NCBI RefSeq assembly: GCF_030035675.1
Contig: NC_084489.1
Coordinates: 71,205,365 to 71,269,364 of the forward strand
DNA: 64,000 bases
DNA from: Rhineura floridana
Lineage: Eukaryota; Chordata; Lepidosauria; Squamata; Rhineuridae
Direction: 5' to 3'
A model generated the notes under the pieces. The model searched no databases. It was not told the DNA's origin and saw only the letters and a program-made list of their open reading frames with translations. Both the position numbers and the translations under genes were made by a program. This document shows positions 1 through 12,114 of this stretch, one piece after another; the stretch's first letter is position 1; each line of letters opens with the position of its first letter.

Positions 1-379
1 GGCTTGGGACCACAATACCTGATGGAACGCCTCTCCCGATATGAACCCACCCGTACACTACGTTCAAGATCAAAGGCCCTCCTCCGGGTGCCTACTCCAA
101 GGGAAGTTTGTGGCCCCCAAATTAAGGAATGATCTTGCTGATGAGGTGCGCCTGGCGCCAACACTGTTATCTGTTTGGTGCCAAGTCAAGACTTTCCTCT
201 TCTCCCAGGCATTTTAGCATGTGTTTTATATTGTTTTAATTTTTTTAAATTATGTTTTAAACTGTTTTTTTTTTAAAGATGTATTTTAAATTGTATTTGT
301 TTTTAGTTACTGTAAGCCGCCCAGAGAACTTCGACTATGGGGCGGGGTACAAGTATAATAAATAAATTAATAAATAAAT
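1..379 (+). mobile_element. L2 LINE, 3' end (5'-truncated by the window edge)
   Basis: Bases 1-150 translate to the C-terminal end of an L2 ORF2 (YLMERLSRYEPTRTLRSRSK), matching the end of the intact L2 at 41,080-42,921. The 3' UTR ends in a CCGCCC...GGGGCGG hairpin (about 316-346) and an AATAAATAAATA tail, the usual L2 end. Two short frames are broken near base 130. No target-site duplication (TSD) can be judged because the left part lies outside the window. Confidence 0.85.
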
Positions 380-1761
380 GAGCACAAATCATCATTAAGG
401 CACAATAACAATGATTTCTGGAGGGGCCCTTTGACTGACCCAAAAGCACTGTCGTTGGACCAACAATGCTGCCTTGCAAACACACAGCACACCTCTTATA
501 ACTCATAGTATAATCACATTTATTAGAATGGCTCAAAGACCAAAGTATTCAAATAGTAGAGAACACCAGTTTCTTTGACCCACGGCTATGAGGGAAACAC
601 AGGCTAATCATGTTATTTAAATAACTGAGCTAACCAAATGTGAGGATGTACTGCATAAACTCTAGTGCACTTGAAGTATACATTAAATGCATTATATATA
701 ACAGTAATGAAATAATAATGGGCAAGGTAACCCTTGAGAAATTTTCAAATCTCTTATGAACATCAAGGAAAGCCAACAGCCGGCGCAAAGCATGAAGGCA
801 GATGTGGGATGGGGGAGGCATGGAGAGAGAGAACACAGGAAAAAAGAAGTATGTTTTCACTCAATCTCTGCTGAAGACACAGGCTGGAATGCTGAGATTG
901 TGCAATAGACTACAGAACAGATACTAGCTTTATGGAGAGAAATATGTGAACAAACATCCTGTAATATACCTACTGCAAGCCGTAGCAGCCCACAGTAATT
1001 TTTACTCGATGCCTTATCTGTTGGCAAGGAAATTCTATCCAGGGAAAGGGCAGTCACATCACATTGTTCTGGTTTATTAGGTTTCTGTATGGTGCAGAAT
1101 GCATTTTTGAATCCCTTGTACCTCCCCTTTATTTCAATGGAGCTTGCAGTGCAGATGATCCCAGTAGATTGTGTATCTTGAGGCTGGTTGCTATTTGCAA
1201 ATAATCTTGCACTGAAAACCATGAACAATCATATTGTCTAGTGACAGTCTGTGTAGCAAGAGTGATCCTAAATGTGAGCCTGATCTATGTGCTTGCTTTG
1301 CTTGGCAGATGTTGTTTGAGTGGAGCTATCCTCAAAGCTATTTGTGGGAGTCTTCTCTTTGTGACATTATTTAGGCCAACATTTCCTTGTGGCAACTCCA
1401 CTTTGGCACTTATAAAGTTGTAAAGTAAAAGGCTTGGACTACAGTTCCCATGAGGCAATGTGCCTGGGAGCAAAACACAGACGTTCACTCCATCTGAGCT
1501 TTTTCTCATGTCTAGAAAAACAACTGTTAACGTCTGGGATTCAACCATGGAAGTGCAATCAAATCCTGAGGAATTTCAATAGCAGGACAAGGATCATCCA
1601 CTAACTTTTTCAAATGTTAAAGAGAGAATTGTAACAAAATTCTTCAGGCAGGTTTAACACATCCCAGTATATTATATTTAGAATATTTATTCCTTTTTAA
1701 AAATGTTAATTTCATTTTTACAAAATTATTAACATATAAAGAATATACAACTGATGAGCAC
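380..1761. other. Unique sequence, nothing recognised
   Basis: About 1.4 kb of AT-rich DNA with no recognisable repeat end, RNA gene or coding signature. Open frames here are under 125 codons and show no domain or motif. Confidence 0.6.
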
Positions 1762-1773
1762 AAAAATGGAACA

Positions 1774-2081
1774 TTTTATTTATTAATTTATTTATTTATT
1801 TCATTAAATTTATAAACCGCCCGTAGCTAATAGCTCTCTGGGCGGTGTACAAGGTTAAAATACAATATTACAATAAAATCAATAACAAATAGCAGCAAGA
1901 TTTTAAACTAGAACATTAAACATGAAACATTAAACGTTAACATTAAACATTAAAACATTAAAACATTAAAATGCCTGGGAGCATAGCCAGGTCTTAACCT
2001 GGCGCCTGAAAGAAAGTACCATAGGCGCAAGGCGTATCTTCTCTGGTAAGCTGTTCCACAATTCGGGGGCCTTTTTTTAAA
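1774..2081 (-). mobile_element. L2 LINE 3' end, reverse strand, with TSD
   Basis: Same 3' UTR type as the young L2 at 40,921-42,920: a TTTATTTATTTA tail, the CCGCCC...GGGCGG hairpin at 1,817-1,845, and the C-terminal codons (tcttaacctggcgcctgaaa on the + strand). It is flanked by a 12-13 bp direct repeat, AAAAATGGAACAT at 1,762-1,774 and AAAAATGGTACAT at 2,082-2,094, so this is a discrete, strongly 5'-truncated insertion. Confidence 0.85.
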
Positions 2082-2430
2082 AAAAATGGTACATGTAAAC
2101 TTTGTAAAAACATCATTGAATCCAATGCAAAATGAAAGATGAAAACAGGCTCAGTAAAAATGATGGAACACAACAGTGAAATTATCATAAAAATCAAATA
2201 GCAGTAACATTCAGAACCAGCCATAAAGTTTTTATTTTAAAAATCATTAAATAATGAGGAAGCAACCTTGTTTTAAGATATTCTGAACCTCAGTGTCATT
2301 GGTGCCAGGCAAATATCTTAGTGAAGAATTTTCAATAACTTCAGCACCCACTAACCAATGCAGAAATGGAAATTGACACTATGATTTCCCAGTCACAGAG
2401 GTCCCAAGGATGACACATTGTAGGGCATAG

Positions 2431-2585
2431 ATAGGAAACTCAGGCCCAGTGGCCAAATATGGCTGCTGAAGCCTCTCTATTTGTCCCTCAGGATTTTCCC
2501 CAGGACACATTCATTATCAGCTCTGTTTTGCCTGAATGTTTTTGCCTGCCTGGAATGTATCCTTGAACTCAAATAATGTTTCTTA
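2431..2585 (+). mobile_element. hAT-like nonautonomous repeat, family D
   Basis: Shares a block including aactcaggccc, gcctctctat and gcctggaatgt..ccttgaa with the copies at 26,197-26,372 (reverse) and 54,073-54,680. The better-preserved copy at 54 kb has CAG(A/G)GGTGGG-type inverted ends, which suggests hAT. This copy is partial and no TSD was found. Confidence 0.5.
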
Positions 2586-2708
2586 CTTAAATGGATGGAG
2601 GATAAAGGGAGATGAGTGTGTGGCTCTCTGTGTGTAGAAGCTAGCAATTCCTGTTTTAACTGTTTTTAATATTGAGATTAACCCTGGGACCTGCTGGTGA
2701 AGAGTGGG

Positions 2709-2774
2709 TGATAATAATAATAACAATAATAATAATAACAACAACAACAATAATAATAATAATAATAATAATAA
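2709..2774. repeat. (AAT)n/(AAC)n microsatellite
   Basis: Uninterrupted trinucleotide array of about 22 units with an AAC block in the middle. It translates as poly-Asn or poly-Leu in short frames that are not genes. Confidence 0.95.
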
Positions 2775-3065
2775 AAGGCACTGTACGAAGGTAACATTTA
2801 CATCCATTGCTCTGCTTCCTTTTGCCTGTGGCCTCTCCAGCATTGGCCCCTGGAAGGTTGTCCAGAAGGAAATGTGGCCCTCAGAATGCAAGGGGGTGCC
2901 ACATTTGCCCACCTCCTCTTCATCATGGGCAACTGAAAGGATCACTGGTTAAATCTCACACCCTCCGCTCTTTTAGGTTCAGAAATATGCCATATTCCCA
3001 ACATACCTGTCCTTATGGTTTAAATCAGGTTGAAGACCTTGGCACATATTATACAGTATTGGCTT

Positions 3066-3166
3066 GTATTCAACTGAGTTCTATTCAGAGTAGACCCACA
3101 GAAATTAATGCACCTAAGTTAGTCATCTCCATTAATTTCAGTGGTTCTGTTCTGAGTATGAGTAAC
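3066..3166. mobile_element. Palindromic MITE-like repeat, family S
   Basis: Inverted arms of about 38 bp (core TCAGAGTAGACCCAC and its complement) flank a roughly 20-bp centre (ctaagttagtcatctcc). A second copy lies at 32,942-33,043. The arms have diverged, so this is an old DNA-transposon relic. Confidence 0.7.
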
Positions 3167-3744
3167 ATTCGTCCTTTATATAACATGCTGAAAGGGCAAT
3201 ACTTGGGACAAATTTTAGGTAGAGATGGGGAAAGGTCTGTCCATGGGGCTATCATTTATCTACTGGGTGGACAAGGTAACTATACAACTGTGAAAACTGC
3301 ACTTGTTTTATCTGCAGTTAACTGATAAGGGGAAAAAAACTCTTAAGAGAGACTGCTTGCCTTGTCAGGGAGATCCAGAATTTTCAGTTAGTTTTATGTT
3401 TTTATTCATTTAGGCTTTATATAATTTTATTCAGACTTCCAGAAATTCATTTATTCAATCCCATTTTATTTTATTTTAATATTTCATTTTAATACGTTAA
3501 AAGAGGGAAATTTGGCATCTTAAGTTTGTGTTGTACTTTGTTTGGGTCTGAGTTCACTTCTAGCAATGCTACCTTATTGATACTTTCATACTGTTAAGTT
3601 TTGTGATGGTTGGAGGACTAGATACAAATAGACAAATTTGATCACAATGGCAGCCAGTGATGATAAGTGGAGACAGAGGAGCACAAATTGGTATGACAGC
3701 AAAATGCTGCATAAGTTCTGTCAGATGTTACAGTGATTACCCTT

Positions 3745-4248
3745 TTCTGTGATATCTTCACCTTCTGCATGGCATCTACCTTGGCTGAATTGCTACTGGG
3801 CCAGGTTCAAGGTTCTTGTGTTAATTCACAAAACCCTAAACAACTTGGACCCAAATTCCCTTGAGGACTGCCCGATTCCTTATGTTCCACCTCTGTCACT
3901 CAGATCTTCTGATGGGGCACTTTTGGTGGTCCCCCATGCCCCTGAGGTTTCTCTGCTTTTACCAGGGACTGAGCATTTAGTGTGGTAGACCCTGTCCTGT
4001 GGAACCCCTTACCAATAGAAGTCCAGTGGGAGTCATCTCTCTTTTCTTTTAGACATCTTTTGAAAACTGTACTGTTCAGGCAGGCCTGTGGTACTTGACA
4101 TTTTTACAAACCAGTTTATTGTTATTGATGTTTTTTACTGATATTATTATTGTAGCATGATGCTTTTATGTTGGGCATCACCTTGTTATACTCTCCTCTA
4201 TGAAAGTGTAGTTTATACATATTTATATAAATAAAATAAAATAAATTG
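3745..4248 (+). mobile_element. L2 LINE 3' end (old)
   Basis: Translation of 3,770-3,990 contains ARFKVLVLIHKTLN, equivalent to ARFKVLVLTYKALH in the intact L2 at 41 kb. It is followed by the last ORF2 segment, an AT-rich 3' UTR and a short AAATAAAATAAA tail. Stops break the frame and no TSD is clear. Confidence 0.75.
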
Positions 4249-4980
4249 CATTGCAAGGTTTAAGGTTTGCACAGATTCTTGCAACAAGATGTAACATAAT
4301 ATCTCTTGAGCCACAGTAAAAATGTCTCACTACACAATTGCATCAAATCTCTCCCATTTCACTCATCCTGCTTTTTCGCTGATCTGTTGTCTAGGATACC
4401 TCATAGAAGAAGGGCTATTTGTCTCCCTGAGTCATCCAAAATATATGTGGAAAAGCTCTGGGGTATTCCGCCTGGAGATAAGGAGTCCATGGCGTGTGCT
4501 AAGAAAAATGGCACTGGGTTATCTGGCCAGTGGTTAATCTCAATCTTATACTTGCATACTTCTTCAGGTATCCAATAACGCATTGTAAATGCTGAAGCAC
4601 TCTCCTCATTGCACGTAAAATGACTATTTCTCAACACATGGGGTGAAAGCCTGGCACACTATTTGTGTATGTATGTGCGTGCATGTGCATGGTTGCATGC
4701 ATGTTTCAAACACATAGGTATTTGTTTTATATGTTTATACTTTTACATTCAAAAAGAATTAAAGGGGTGAAATAGAAGAGAGTAGAAAAGAAGTTTACAT
4801 AGCAATAGTATACTATACTGATGAGAAAGAATTATATGGAAAAATATCATCTGCTACTTTTTCATTTCAGTATTGAATAAAGAAGGCCCCGTCTCTCAAT
4901 TAACTGGTCTTGTTGGCTATTGCTTACAGTTCTCCTTTTGTATGTTACCTTTCTCATCTTTTTTTTTGTTATGCAATTGC
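4249..4980. other. Unique AT-rich sequence with a TG/CATG-rich patch
   Basis: No gene or repeat end recognised. A degenerate TG/TGCA-rich patch lies at 4,660-4,705. Confidence 0.55.
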
Positions 4981-5003
4981 ATTCATCATCATCATCATCA
5001 TCA
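4981..5003. repeat. (CAT)n microsatellite
   Basis: Seven CAT units just upstream of a CR1 tail. Confidence 0.85.
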
Positions 5004-5040
5004 AAGCTTTATCATCAGAGCTATCTCATGTGTTCTTTGT

Positions 5041-5159
5041 ACTCAGTTCCTGCTTGTGGGCTTCCATTGGGGCAACTACTTGGCCACTATGAGAACAGGA
5101 TACTGGACTAGATGGGCCATTAGCCTGATCCAGCAGGCTCTTCTTATGGTCTTATGTTT
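5041..5159 (+). mobile_element. CR1 LINE 3' end, TTCTTATG-tailed lineage
   Basis: Contains ctggactagatgggcc, cctgatccagcaggctc and a final TCTTATGGTCTTATG, the same 3' terminus as the CR1 copies at 40 kb and 52 kb. Only about 120 bp remain, all 3' UTR. No TSD, as is common for CR1. Confidence 0.85.
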
Positions 5160-5547
5160 TTGTCCCCAAAATTTTTCTCAACCACTCTGTACTGGCCGGA
5201 AGATTTTTATTGTCCCATTGTTGAGTTATACAAAGTACTGGTTAATAGACTTGTCACCAGTTGAAGACCCACACTTCTAACTTCTGTTCGTAACATGCAG
5301 ATAATAGTTTTCGGGTTCCTGGATAGTAAATCCCCTATTATTTCCTGTGTTATATTGCCGCCGCCCCCAAATCATGCAACATACTATAAATTCTTCAATA
5401 TGGAAAAATTTGCATTACTTCAGAAATGGTTCAAACAAGGACATGGTATTTCTTATGAACAAATAGCAATATTATTGAATCAAACATATCAACTATACTT
5501 AAAAAAAGTCAAATGAGCCATGTAGTTGAGAAACTGTTATTAAAACA

Positions 5548-5760
<213 letters not shown>

Positions 5761-5969
5761 GAATGCCATGTCTTAATCCCCCATTTTAAAAATCTTCTAC
5801 TACAAACTGATAAAAAATACAAAAATACATCTGATTCAATTTAATTTGGAAAAAAATTGTTGCAACCGACATACAGTTGAAAATGTGAAACAGACCTAAT
5901 GAAATGTAACTTAACAATGCAATAAACTGAATGTGGATGGTGGTTTAAATACATACCACCAGTATTAAT

Positions 5970-7788
5970 TAGGGATGGGGGAGAAATTTAATTCAGTTTG
6001 CACTGAAAGTTGAATCCATCAAATTTGCCCTTTCCAAAACAATATGAGAACCAAAACATGGTTATCCTTCAAAATTCACACTTATCCAAGTTTTGCAATG
6101 CAGTTCTCCAACCAATGCTTACAAAAATGCATATATTAGGATGAAATGTGCATAAAAATGAATATATTCATGACAATAACATACAAAAATGCATTATATG
6201 AGAAACTGCTTCCAAAAATATGTACATTAGTCAAAACATTAGTCAAAACTGATGTTGATCTCTTAGCGTCTTTTGAAACTATTGACCATCCTTCTCAGTC
6301 GACTTGGTGAGATGGGTATTGGTGGCAATCCTATCTCCAGAGTTGTTTTCAAAGAATAGCATTGGATGATTGTCTTTTGGCCTTCTGGCAGATGTGCTGT
6401 GGGATGCTGCAGGGTACCATCTTTTCCTCAATGCTGTTTTAACATCTATATGAAGCCCTTGGGAGTGATCACCAGGAGATTTGCGGTGAGGTGTCAGCAG
6501 TACACTGATGATACCCAGCTTTATTTCTCTGTAACATCTGAATCAGGAGAGGCTGTATAAGCCCTGGACCAGTGCCTGGACTCAGTGGTGGGCTGGATGA
6601 GGGCCAGTAAACTGAGTCCAAATCCTAGCAAGACAGAGGTGCTATTGGTTAGTGGTTCTGAAGTTTGGATAATTGCTCAATTGCCGGGTTTGGATGGAGT
6701 TGTACTCCCTCTGAAAGAGCAGATTCATGGTCTGGGGTGCTCCTAGATCCATGTTTGTCGCTGAAGGCCCAGGTGACCCCAGTGGCTAGGAATGCCTTTT
6801 ACCAGCTCTGGCTGGTAAGACAGCTGCAGCCTTTTCTGGACCAGGATAGCCTGAGCACTGTTGTCCATGCACTGTTGTCCAGATTGGATTACTGTAAAGC
6901 ACTCTATGTGGGCTGCCCTTGGTCTGGAAGCTGCAGCTGTTGCAAAACATGTTACCCTTCTGTTGAAAGAATTGCACTGGCTGCCCATTAGCTACCAGGC
7001 CAAGTTCAAGGTACTGGTTTTGGTGTACAAAGCCCTATGCAGCTTGGGACCAGGATACCTAAAAGATCTTACCCCTTGTATGCCCATATGATCACTGCTG
7101 TCTGCAGGCGAGGGCCTCCTGAAGAGACCATCTTATCAGGAGGTCTGTTCCGTACAACGTAGGAAGCATACCTTTAGTGCTATGGCACTGACACTTTGGA
7201 ATTCCCTTGCCTTAAATATTAGACAGGTGCCATGTCTGCTATCTTTCTGGTGCCTACGGAAGACCTTTATCTCAACAAGCCTTTTTAGTAGAGACCATAT
7301 CCCAGTCTGGTTCTGCGTTGGAATTGCTTTTTAAGATGTTTTTCAAGCTGTTTGTATTTAAAGATGTTTTGTTTTAATATGTCTGTTTAATAACTGTTTT
7401 TTGTGGTTTTGTTTGCCGCCCTGGGCTCCTTTTGGGAGACAAATTGAGATATAAATTTAATAAAAACATAAATAATAAATAAAACAAATAAAACTACATA
7501 CAAACTGTGTTCATTACAATAAATTTGCACTAAAATGCTGAAAAATGTTCATGAGGTGTTTTGTTTTTTTTAAATCACAAGTTGCTGCAGAAATGTGGTG
7601 AAATGAATTCAAGATCGGGAAATTATATTAGTCATCACCACATACAAAAACGTGTTTATTAGGACAAATTTGTATTAAAACACTGAAGAATTTTCATGAG
7701 GATTTTTTTCAAAAAAAATTACAAATTGTGAAGAACTTCAGACTGGAGAAACTGAGCTAACTGAAACGGGCAGATATTTCCATCTGTA
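5970..7788. mobile_element. AT-rich hAT-like element (family AT1), split by an L2
   Basis: Halves at 5,970-6,248 and about 7,491-7,788 belong to the AT1 family (motifs tagggatggggg, tttgcaatgcagttctccaa, acaaaaatgcat). Terminal TAGGGATGG at the left pairs with CCATCTGTA at the right. Flanking 8-mers GTATTAAT (5,962-5,969) and GTTTTCAT (7,789-7,796) match at 6 of 8. The right end is internally repeated. No transposase is present, so this is a nonautonomous relic. Confidence 0.7.
6249..7490 (+). mobile_element. L2 LINE fragment inside the AT1 element
   Basis: Reads from DLLASFETIDH (RT motif A region) through MLFNIYMKPLGVITRRFAVR and QYTDDTQLYFS (motif C, YADD changed to YTDD) to the ORF2 C-terminus. 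It ends in a degenerate GCCGCCCTGGGC hairpin and an AATAAATAAAA tail. Several stops and frameshifts interrupt the coding part. It is 5'-truncated and younger than the AT1 element it splits. Confidence 0.85.
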
Positions 7789-7796
7789 GTTTTCAT

Positions 7797-8368
7797 CAGT
7801 GCCAATTTGAAGGAAGTCTTCAAATCAACTTCTCAGTGTACCTCACCTGACATTAGGTGAGTAAAATACATAAAGAGATGTTTCAATCTAGATGTAAGAA
7901 GAGTAAAGCTGATTATATGCACATTTTCCTGGACTTGCCACCACATACATATTTATGACCAACTGCGATGTATGCACTGAATGGCTTCTCAGCTTCCCCA
8001 TCCCAGTTTATCCCTGCTGTCTCCTAAGAGTTTGAAGCGTCAAGTGCAACCCACTTCGTTCCAGTTTTAGTTAATAACTCCAGTCATTTACAAGCAGCTA
8101 GGTTTCATTTTAACCCCTTGCATGTCACTTATTCCCATCGAATTTGAGGACTGTGACCTTAAACATAAAATGTTTGTAACTCTGTCCCTCCTGTTTCTTC
8201 AGCAGGGTCATGGGTTGGACAGATAAAGGGGGAAAGACATAACTCAATTCCTTCAACAGGAAGGAGATGTGGGGCTGGATTCAAGGAACCATAAGCAGAA
8301 GAAAAACAGCCACTAGCACTGTTTTGGAAATGCTTAACTTTGTAATTGTGCTATTGTAGATAGGGTCA
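7797..8368. other. Unique sequence, nothing recognised
   Basis: About 570 bp with no repeat end, RNA gene or coding signature that I can support. Confidence 0.55.
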
Positions 8369-8486
8369 CAGAGCTTGGAAAAGTTATTTTTTTTTGAACT
8401 ACAACTCCCATCAACCCCAGCCAGCATGGCCACTGGATTGGGCTGATGGGAGTTGTAGTTCAAAAAAATAACTTTTCCAAGCTCTA
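8369..8486. mobile_element. Palindromic hAT-like MITE, family P1
   Basis: Near-perfect arms of about 44 bp (8,370-8,413 and 8,442-8,485), starting AGAGCTTGGAAAAGTTA and ending CTACAACTCCCATCA, around a 28-bp centre. A second copy at 26,883-26,997 has a perfect 8-bp TSD, supporting hAT. Short reverse-strand frames across it are artefacts. Confidence 0.8.
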
Positions 8487-8495
8487 GGTCTACAG

Positions 8496-8612
8496 CAGGG
8501 GTGGAGGAAACTGTTGCCCTCCAGATGTTGCTGGGCTACAGCTTCCATCATCCTTGATCATTGCCCATGTTGGCTGGGGCTGATGGGAGCTGAGAATCCA
8601 GCATTTCCCCCC
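8496..8612. mobile_element. hAT-like palindromic repeat, family P2
   Basis: Starts CAGGGGTGGAGGAAAC and carries the core cagatgttgctgggctaca...ggctgatgggagctg, a widespread sauropsid palindrome. The arms are imperfect and the right end is eroded. Confidence 0.65.
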
Positions 8613-8621
8613 TTCTTAGGG

Positions 8622-8842
8622 AAACCTCCATAGCTGAGTGGTACAGCATACGCTTTACATGCCGAAGGATCCAGGTCAATCTCCAGCACCTCTAACTAGG
8701 ATTCAATCCTGAGCATCTATAGTTAGGGCTGGGAGAAGACCCTGCCTAAAATCCTGAAGAGCTGCTGCCAGTCAGTGTAGACAATACTGAGCACAGATGG
8801 ACCAATGATCTGACTCCATATAAGGCAGATTCCTATGTTCTC
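8622..8842 (+). mobile_element. tRNA-derived SINE, family A
   Basis: Head resembles a tRNA with an A-box-like TAGCTGAGTGGTACAGCA and a degraded B box. The body has ctgccagtcagtgtagacaa and the end ataaggcagattcctatgtt. Related copies are at 17,060, 18,308, 54,261 and 58,764. The cloverleaf is degraded and extra sequence lies mid-element, so it is not a tRNA gene. Confidence 0.8.
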
Positions 8843-8904
8843 TACCCTGCCCTATATGCTTGTGCCACACACTGTGCAAGCTCTTGCACAAGCCAAACAA
8901 CATC

Positions 8905-8990
8905 ACTGCATTTACACCTGAATCCTATGCATGCTTAGTGAGAAGCAAGTCCCACTCGAATCAGTGCAAGTTACTTCTGGTAAGAACTGC
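8905..8990 (+). mobile_element. Palindromic MITE-like repeat, family W (degraded)
   Basis: Matches the palindrome at 14,774-14,866 in outline: gaatcctatgcatgctta...aagcaagtcccac...agttacttctgg. One end is missing. Confidence 0.4.
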
Positions 8991-9194
8991 AGGGGTAGTT
9001 TCGCTTTTCTCACACAACACTAAAGCTAGATGTAAAGCAGCCTTTTCTATGTGTGGAAGACACCTTTGGTGAGTGGGAGGTCAACTATAGACCCAACGCC
9101 AACAAATGCAGGGTGAGGTGCTGCCGTCTATACTCCCATTAATCGTGAGAGTGGCCCTCACACATACACATACTCTATAGCTCAATTGAAAGTG

Positions 9195-9603
9195 CTAGTT
9201 TTGACCTCTCAAGCCTTATGCAGCTACAGGGTCTCAATATATCAAGGACCATCTCTCTCCATATGAACTGGCCTGGACCCTGTGTTCATTATCATGGCCC
9301 CCCTCCATGGAAGGCTTGGTGGGTGGCAAGATGAGAATGGGCCTTTTCAGTGGTCCCCCCCCGGCTGTTGAATCCTCTCCCCAGGGAGGCACGCTTGGCA
9401 CCTTCTTTATCCATCCGTAGGCCAAAAACAAAGACCTTCCTTTTCACTCATGCCTTTGGCATGCTGTCTTAGTCCTTTTTGTTTGAGCTTTAAACTTTGT
9501 ATATTGTACGTTTTTAAATTCGTTTTATATTGTATGTTTTTAAGTCACCTAAAGACCACTGGGTATGAGGGGACTAGCAAATGTAATAAATAAATAAATA
9601 ATA
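9195..9603 (+). mobile_element. L2 LINE 3' end
   Basis: Coding remnant similar to L2 ORF2 C-terminus (tatgaactggcctggaccc, caccttctttatcc), then a 3' UTR ending in gtcacctaaagaccactggg and (AATA)n. This is a different 3'-end type from the 1.8-kb and 41-kb copies. Confidence 0.75.
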
Positions 9604-9604
9604 G

Positions 9605-9919
9605 CAGTGTTTCCCAACCTTTTTTTCTAACCCATGCCCCCTTTCAGCTAACATAAAAATCATGTGCCCCTTCTTCAAACCTGGCTCCCCTAGTTATATT
9701 ATTTGAATTTTCAAAAGAATTGAAATATTGTGACTTTTAAATAGAAATAAAATTTTGGGATTGGCAACAAAAATTAATCATATTAGTTATAATTTGTAAA
9801 AATATAGATATTCAAATTTTACTTATATTATACATAATTTTTGATACACTCACTCATATACCCAGAGTCTTCATACACCCCCTTCTGGGGTGGCACTCCC
9901 CACCTGTTGAAAAACACTG
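9605..9919. mobile_element. hAT-like nonautonomous DNA transposon
   Basis: Terminal inverted repeats CAGTGTTTCCCAACC at 9,605-9,619 and its near complement ending GTTGAAAAACACTG at 9,919. The interior is AT-rich and non-coding. Flanking 8-mers do not match clearly, so the hAT assignment rests on the TIRs. Confidence 0.65.
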
Positions 9920-11750
9920 CTCTATTGGTTACAGACCTTATAACAGTCCAAGCAATATTTCCCCTTCTACTTGGTGAGAAACTAATATTCAAAAAGGTGT
10001 ATACCCAGGATACATTGTTGGACTATATGGATTTGACACAGCTGTGCTTGAATTAATGAAATTCTAGCCACCTATAAAGAAAATGCAAGACTGATAACAG
10101 TCCAGATTTAGGAAGAACAGCCCAACTCCACATTCAAACTCCTCTTCTTCAGTGTGAACAGAAGGTGTGGAGAGAAAGAAAGATGTGCTCTGAGTCACAT
10201 ATGTATATGTATGAACTTTTGGGGCAACATCCTTTCCCATTCATTGCCCCTTGTGAGAAAATGGAGGCACCATTTAAATTTCCCACAATGCTCTGGAGCA
10301 GCACTCTATGCCAAGGCATTTTGGGAAACTAAAATGGCATGTCAGTGCCTATTACTGTCTGGATTGCTTCTGTTACCTGCCTCTATCTCAGGTAAGTAGG
10401 CTGGAGAGGGGAGGCTACTGATGGATGGGACTATACAAGGACACTTTGCCAAGGACTCTGTCAAACCTGGAGCTGCACCTTTAAAAAATAAAGAGATGTG
10501 ATCAAATGGAAGGAACTTAGAGATGGTGAAGTGGCATGTGAATTCTTGGATTTTTCTCTTCAGCTACCAAACACAAAAATGCCCATTGGCTCTTCTCTTC
10601 TTCAGCAGTTAGCTGAACTAAGGGGTGGGAGACAGCATTTTCTCTTTATAGGCTGCCTAATCTGAAAGCAAACACAAGTAAGTATTCAAGCCAGGAGTGA
10701 GAACAGAAGCCCTATTTAAACAGTAAACACTACATCAAGTACTGTGTGTTTAACAGAACAGCAAACAGCCACCCCACCAGTGAAGGACACATTATGTACT
10801 GTGGCCTTGAGTTTGCCACTGGAGGATTCTCAGCAGGAGCAAAAGCATCATGAAAGGAAGAGAAACAACAACAACAAAAGCTCTGCCCAGCAAAATACAT
10901 AAAAGTTTTGCATGGGCTTGGCCACTGAGAAAAGAACGGATTGACACCTGATTCTGATCCAGGATTTGCAGGCATGGTTTCATCGACCTTGATAGTAGCC
11001 CTCTAATTCTTTTCCAGGTGAGAGAAGAGCCTGTTTGAGAAATCTCCAGCTGCCTTTCAATGTTCCAGTTGGAACTGTACACGGGGGGGGGGGGCGTGGC
11101 AGAGAAAGTGCCATCTGAGAACTCGTTGCTGCATGTTCGTATATATAAAAAGCAGATGGACTCTGCGTTTGCTTCAGCCCATCTCACAAAATGCTAACCA
11201 GACTTCCAGATGGCCTCCATTCTATTTGAGCAGCCTCTGGTGTGTAAGCAGAAACCAAGCATGATCCGTAGCAGGTCCCTGATAATCAAATCATGCCAGT
11301 GGTAACTGTACTGATGCAGAGAGCTGCCTTGGCACAAGGCCTACATCCGACAAGCTTTGTGAGATCCTGTCAGAGGGTTGTGGTGAGAAAGTCGGAGCTC
11401 ATGGAGTCCCGTCTGTTAGGATACTGCCCAAATGGAGGGTCTTTCTAGATGAATCGTGCAAAACCCCCACAACTTTTCTCTTCTCTTTTTCCCTATTCAG
11501 TCTCAAAAAGAGAAAACAGCACACATTTTGGGTTGCATGGATATCAATAGTTATAAACAGTTCTCAAAGTTATCCTAAGCTTTGTCTTCCCATCCAAAAA
11601 TAACAAGTGGGATCCCTAGTGTAAATAGAAATGATCTGCCCTTCTTCTGATTTGTTTCATATGACTGCAATATTATGCATTTAAAACAGTTTTAGTACTA
11701 TTTTTGCGATTAATATATACAGCACCATTAATATGCACAATACTTCATAG
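9920..11750. other. Mostly unique sequence
   Basis: An imperfect 85-bp palindrome (accatttaaatttcccacaa...ttttgggaaactaaaatggc) lies at 10,258-10,338. A run of 12 G sits at 11,083-11,094. No gene supported. Confidence 0.5.
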
Positions 11751-12029
11751 CAGAGGTGGCAAATGTATGGCCCTTCACATGTCGCTGGACTACATAAAAC
11801 ATCAGAAGAGCCCTGCTGGATCAGGCCAATGGCCCATCAAGTCCAGCATCCTACGGAGATTCCTACGGGAAGCTCACAAGCAGGACCAGAGTGCAACAGA
11901 GCTCTCCCCTCCTATGGTTTCCTGCAACTGGTATTCAGAAGCATACTGTCTCTGACTACAGCTCCCATCAGCCCTGACCATTGGCCATGCTGGCTGGGGC
12001 TGATGGGGCCATCGGTTCCCCATCCCTAC
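11751..12029. mobile_element. hAT-like P2 element interrupted by a CR1 tail
   Basis: Left part 11,751-11,792 begins CAGAGGTGGCAAATGT. The right part resumes at gactacagctcccatcagcc (11,954) and ends gttccccatccct near 12,029. The two parts join into one P2 palindrome once the CR1 piece is set aside. Confidence 0.65.
11793..11953 (-). mobile_element. CR1 LINE 3' end inside a P2 element
   Basis: Reverse strand of the TTCTTATG-tailed CR1 terminus (cataaaacatcagaagagcc, tggatcaggccaatggccc, ggtattcagaagcatactg). The repeated flank GACTAC on both sides may be a short TSD. Very strongly 5'-truncated, about 160 bp. Confidence 0.8.
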
Positions 12030-12114
12030 TTTATAGAATAATGCTGAGGAGCTTACAGACTATAATTTGACCGGGGAGGGGGAAAACAAAAGAGGAAGGG
12101 AGATGACCTTTTTG

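Noticed and set aside
2583-2952. Frames with poly-Leu (reverse) and poly-Asn (forward)
   Set aside because: Translation of the AAT/AAC microsatellite; no flanking coding signature.
4873-5280. 135-codon forward frame
   Set aside because: It spans the CAT microsatellite and a CR1 3' UTR, so it is not a gene.
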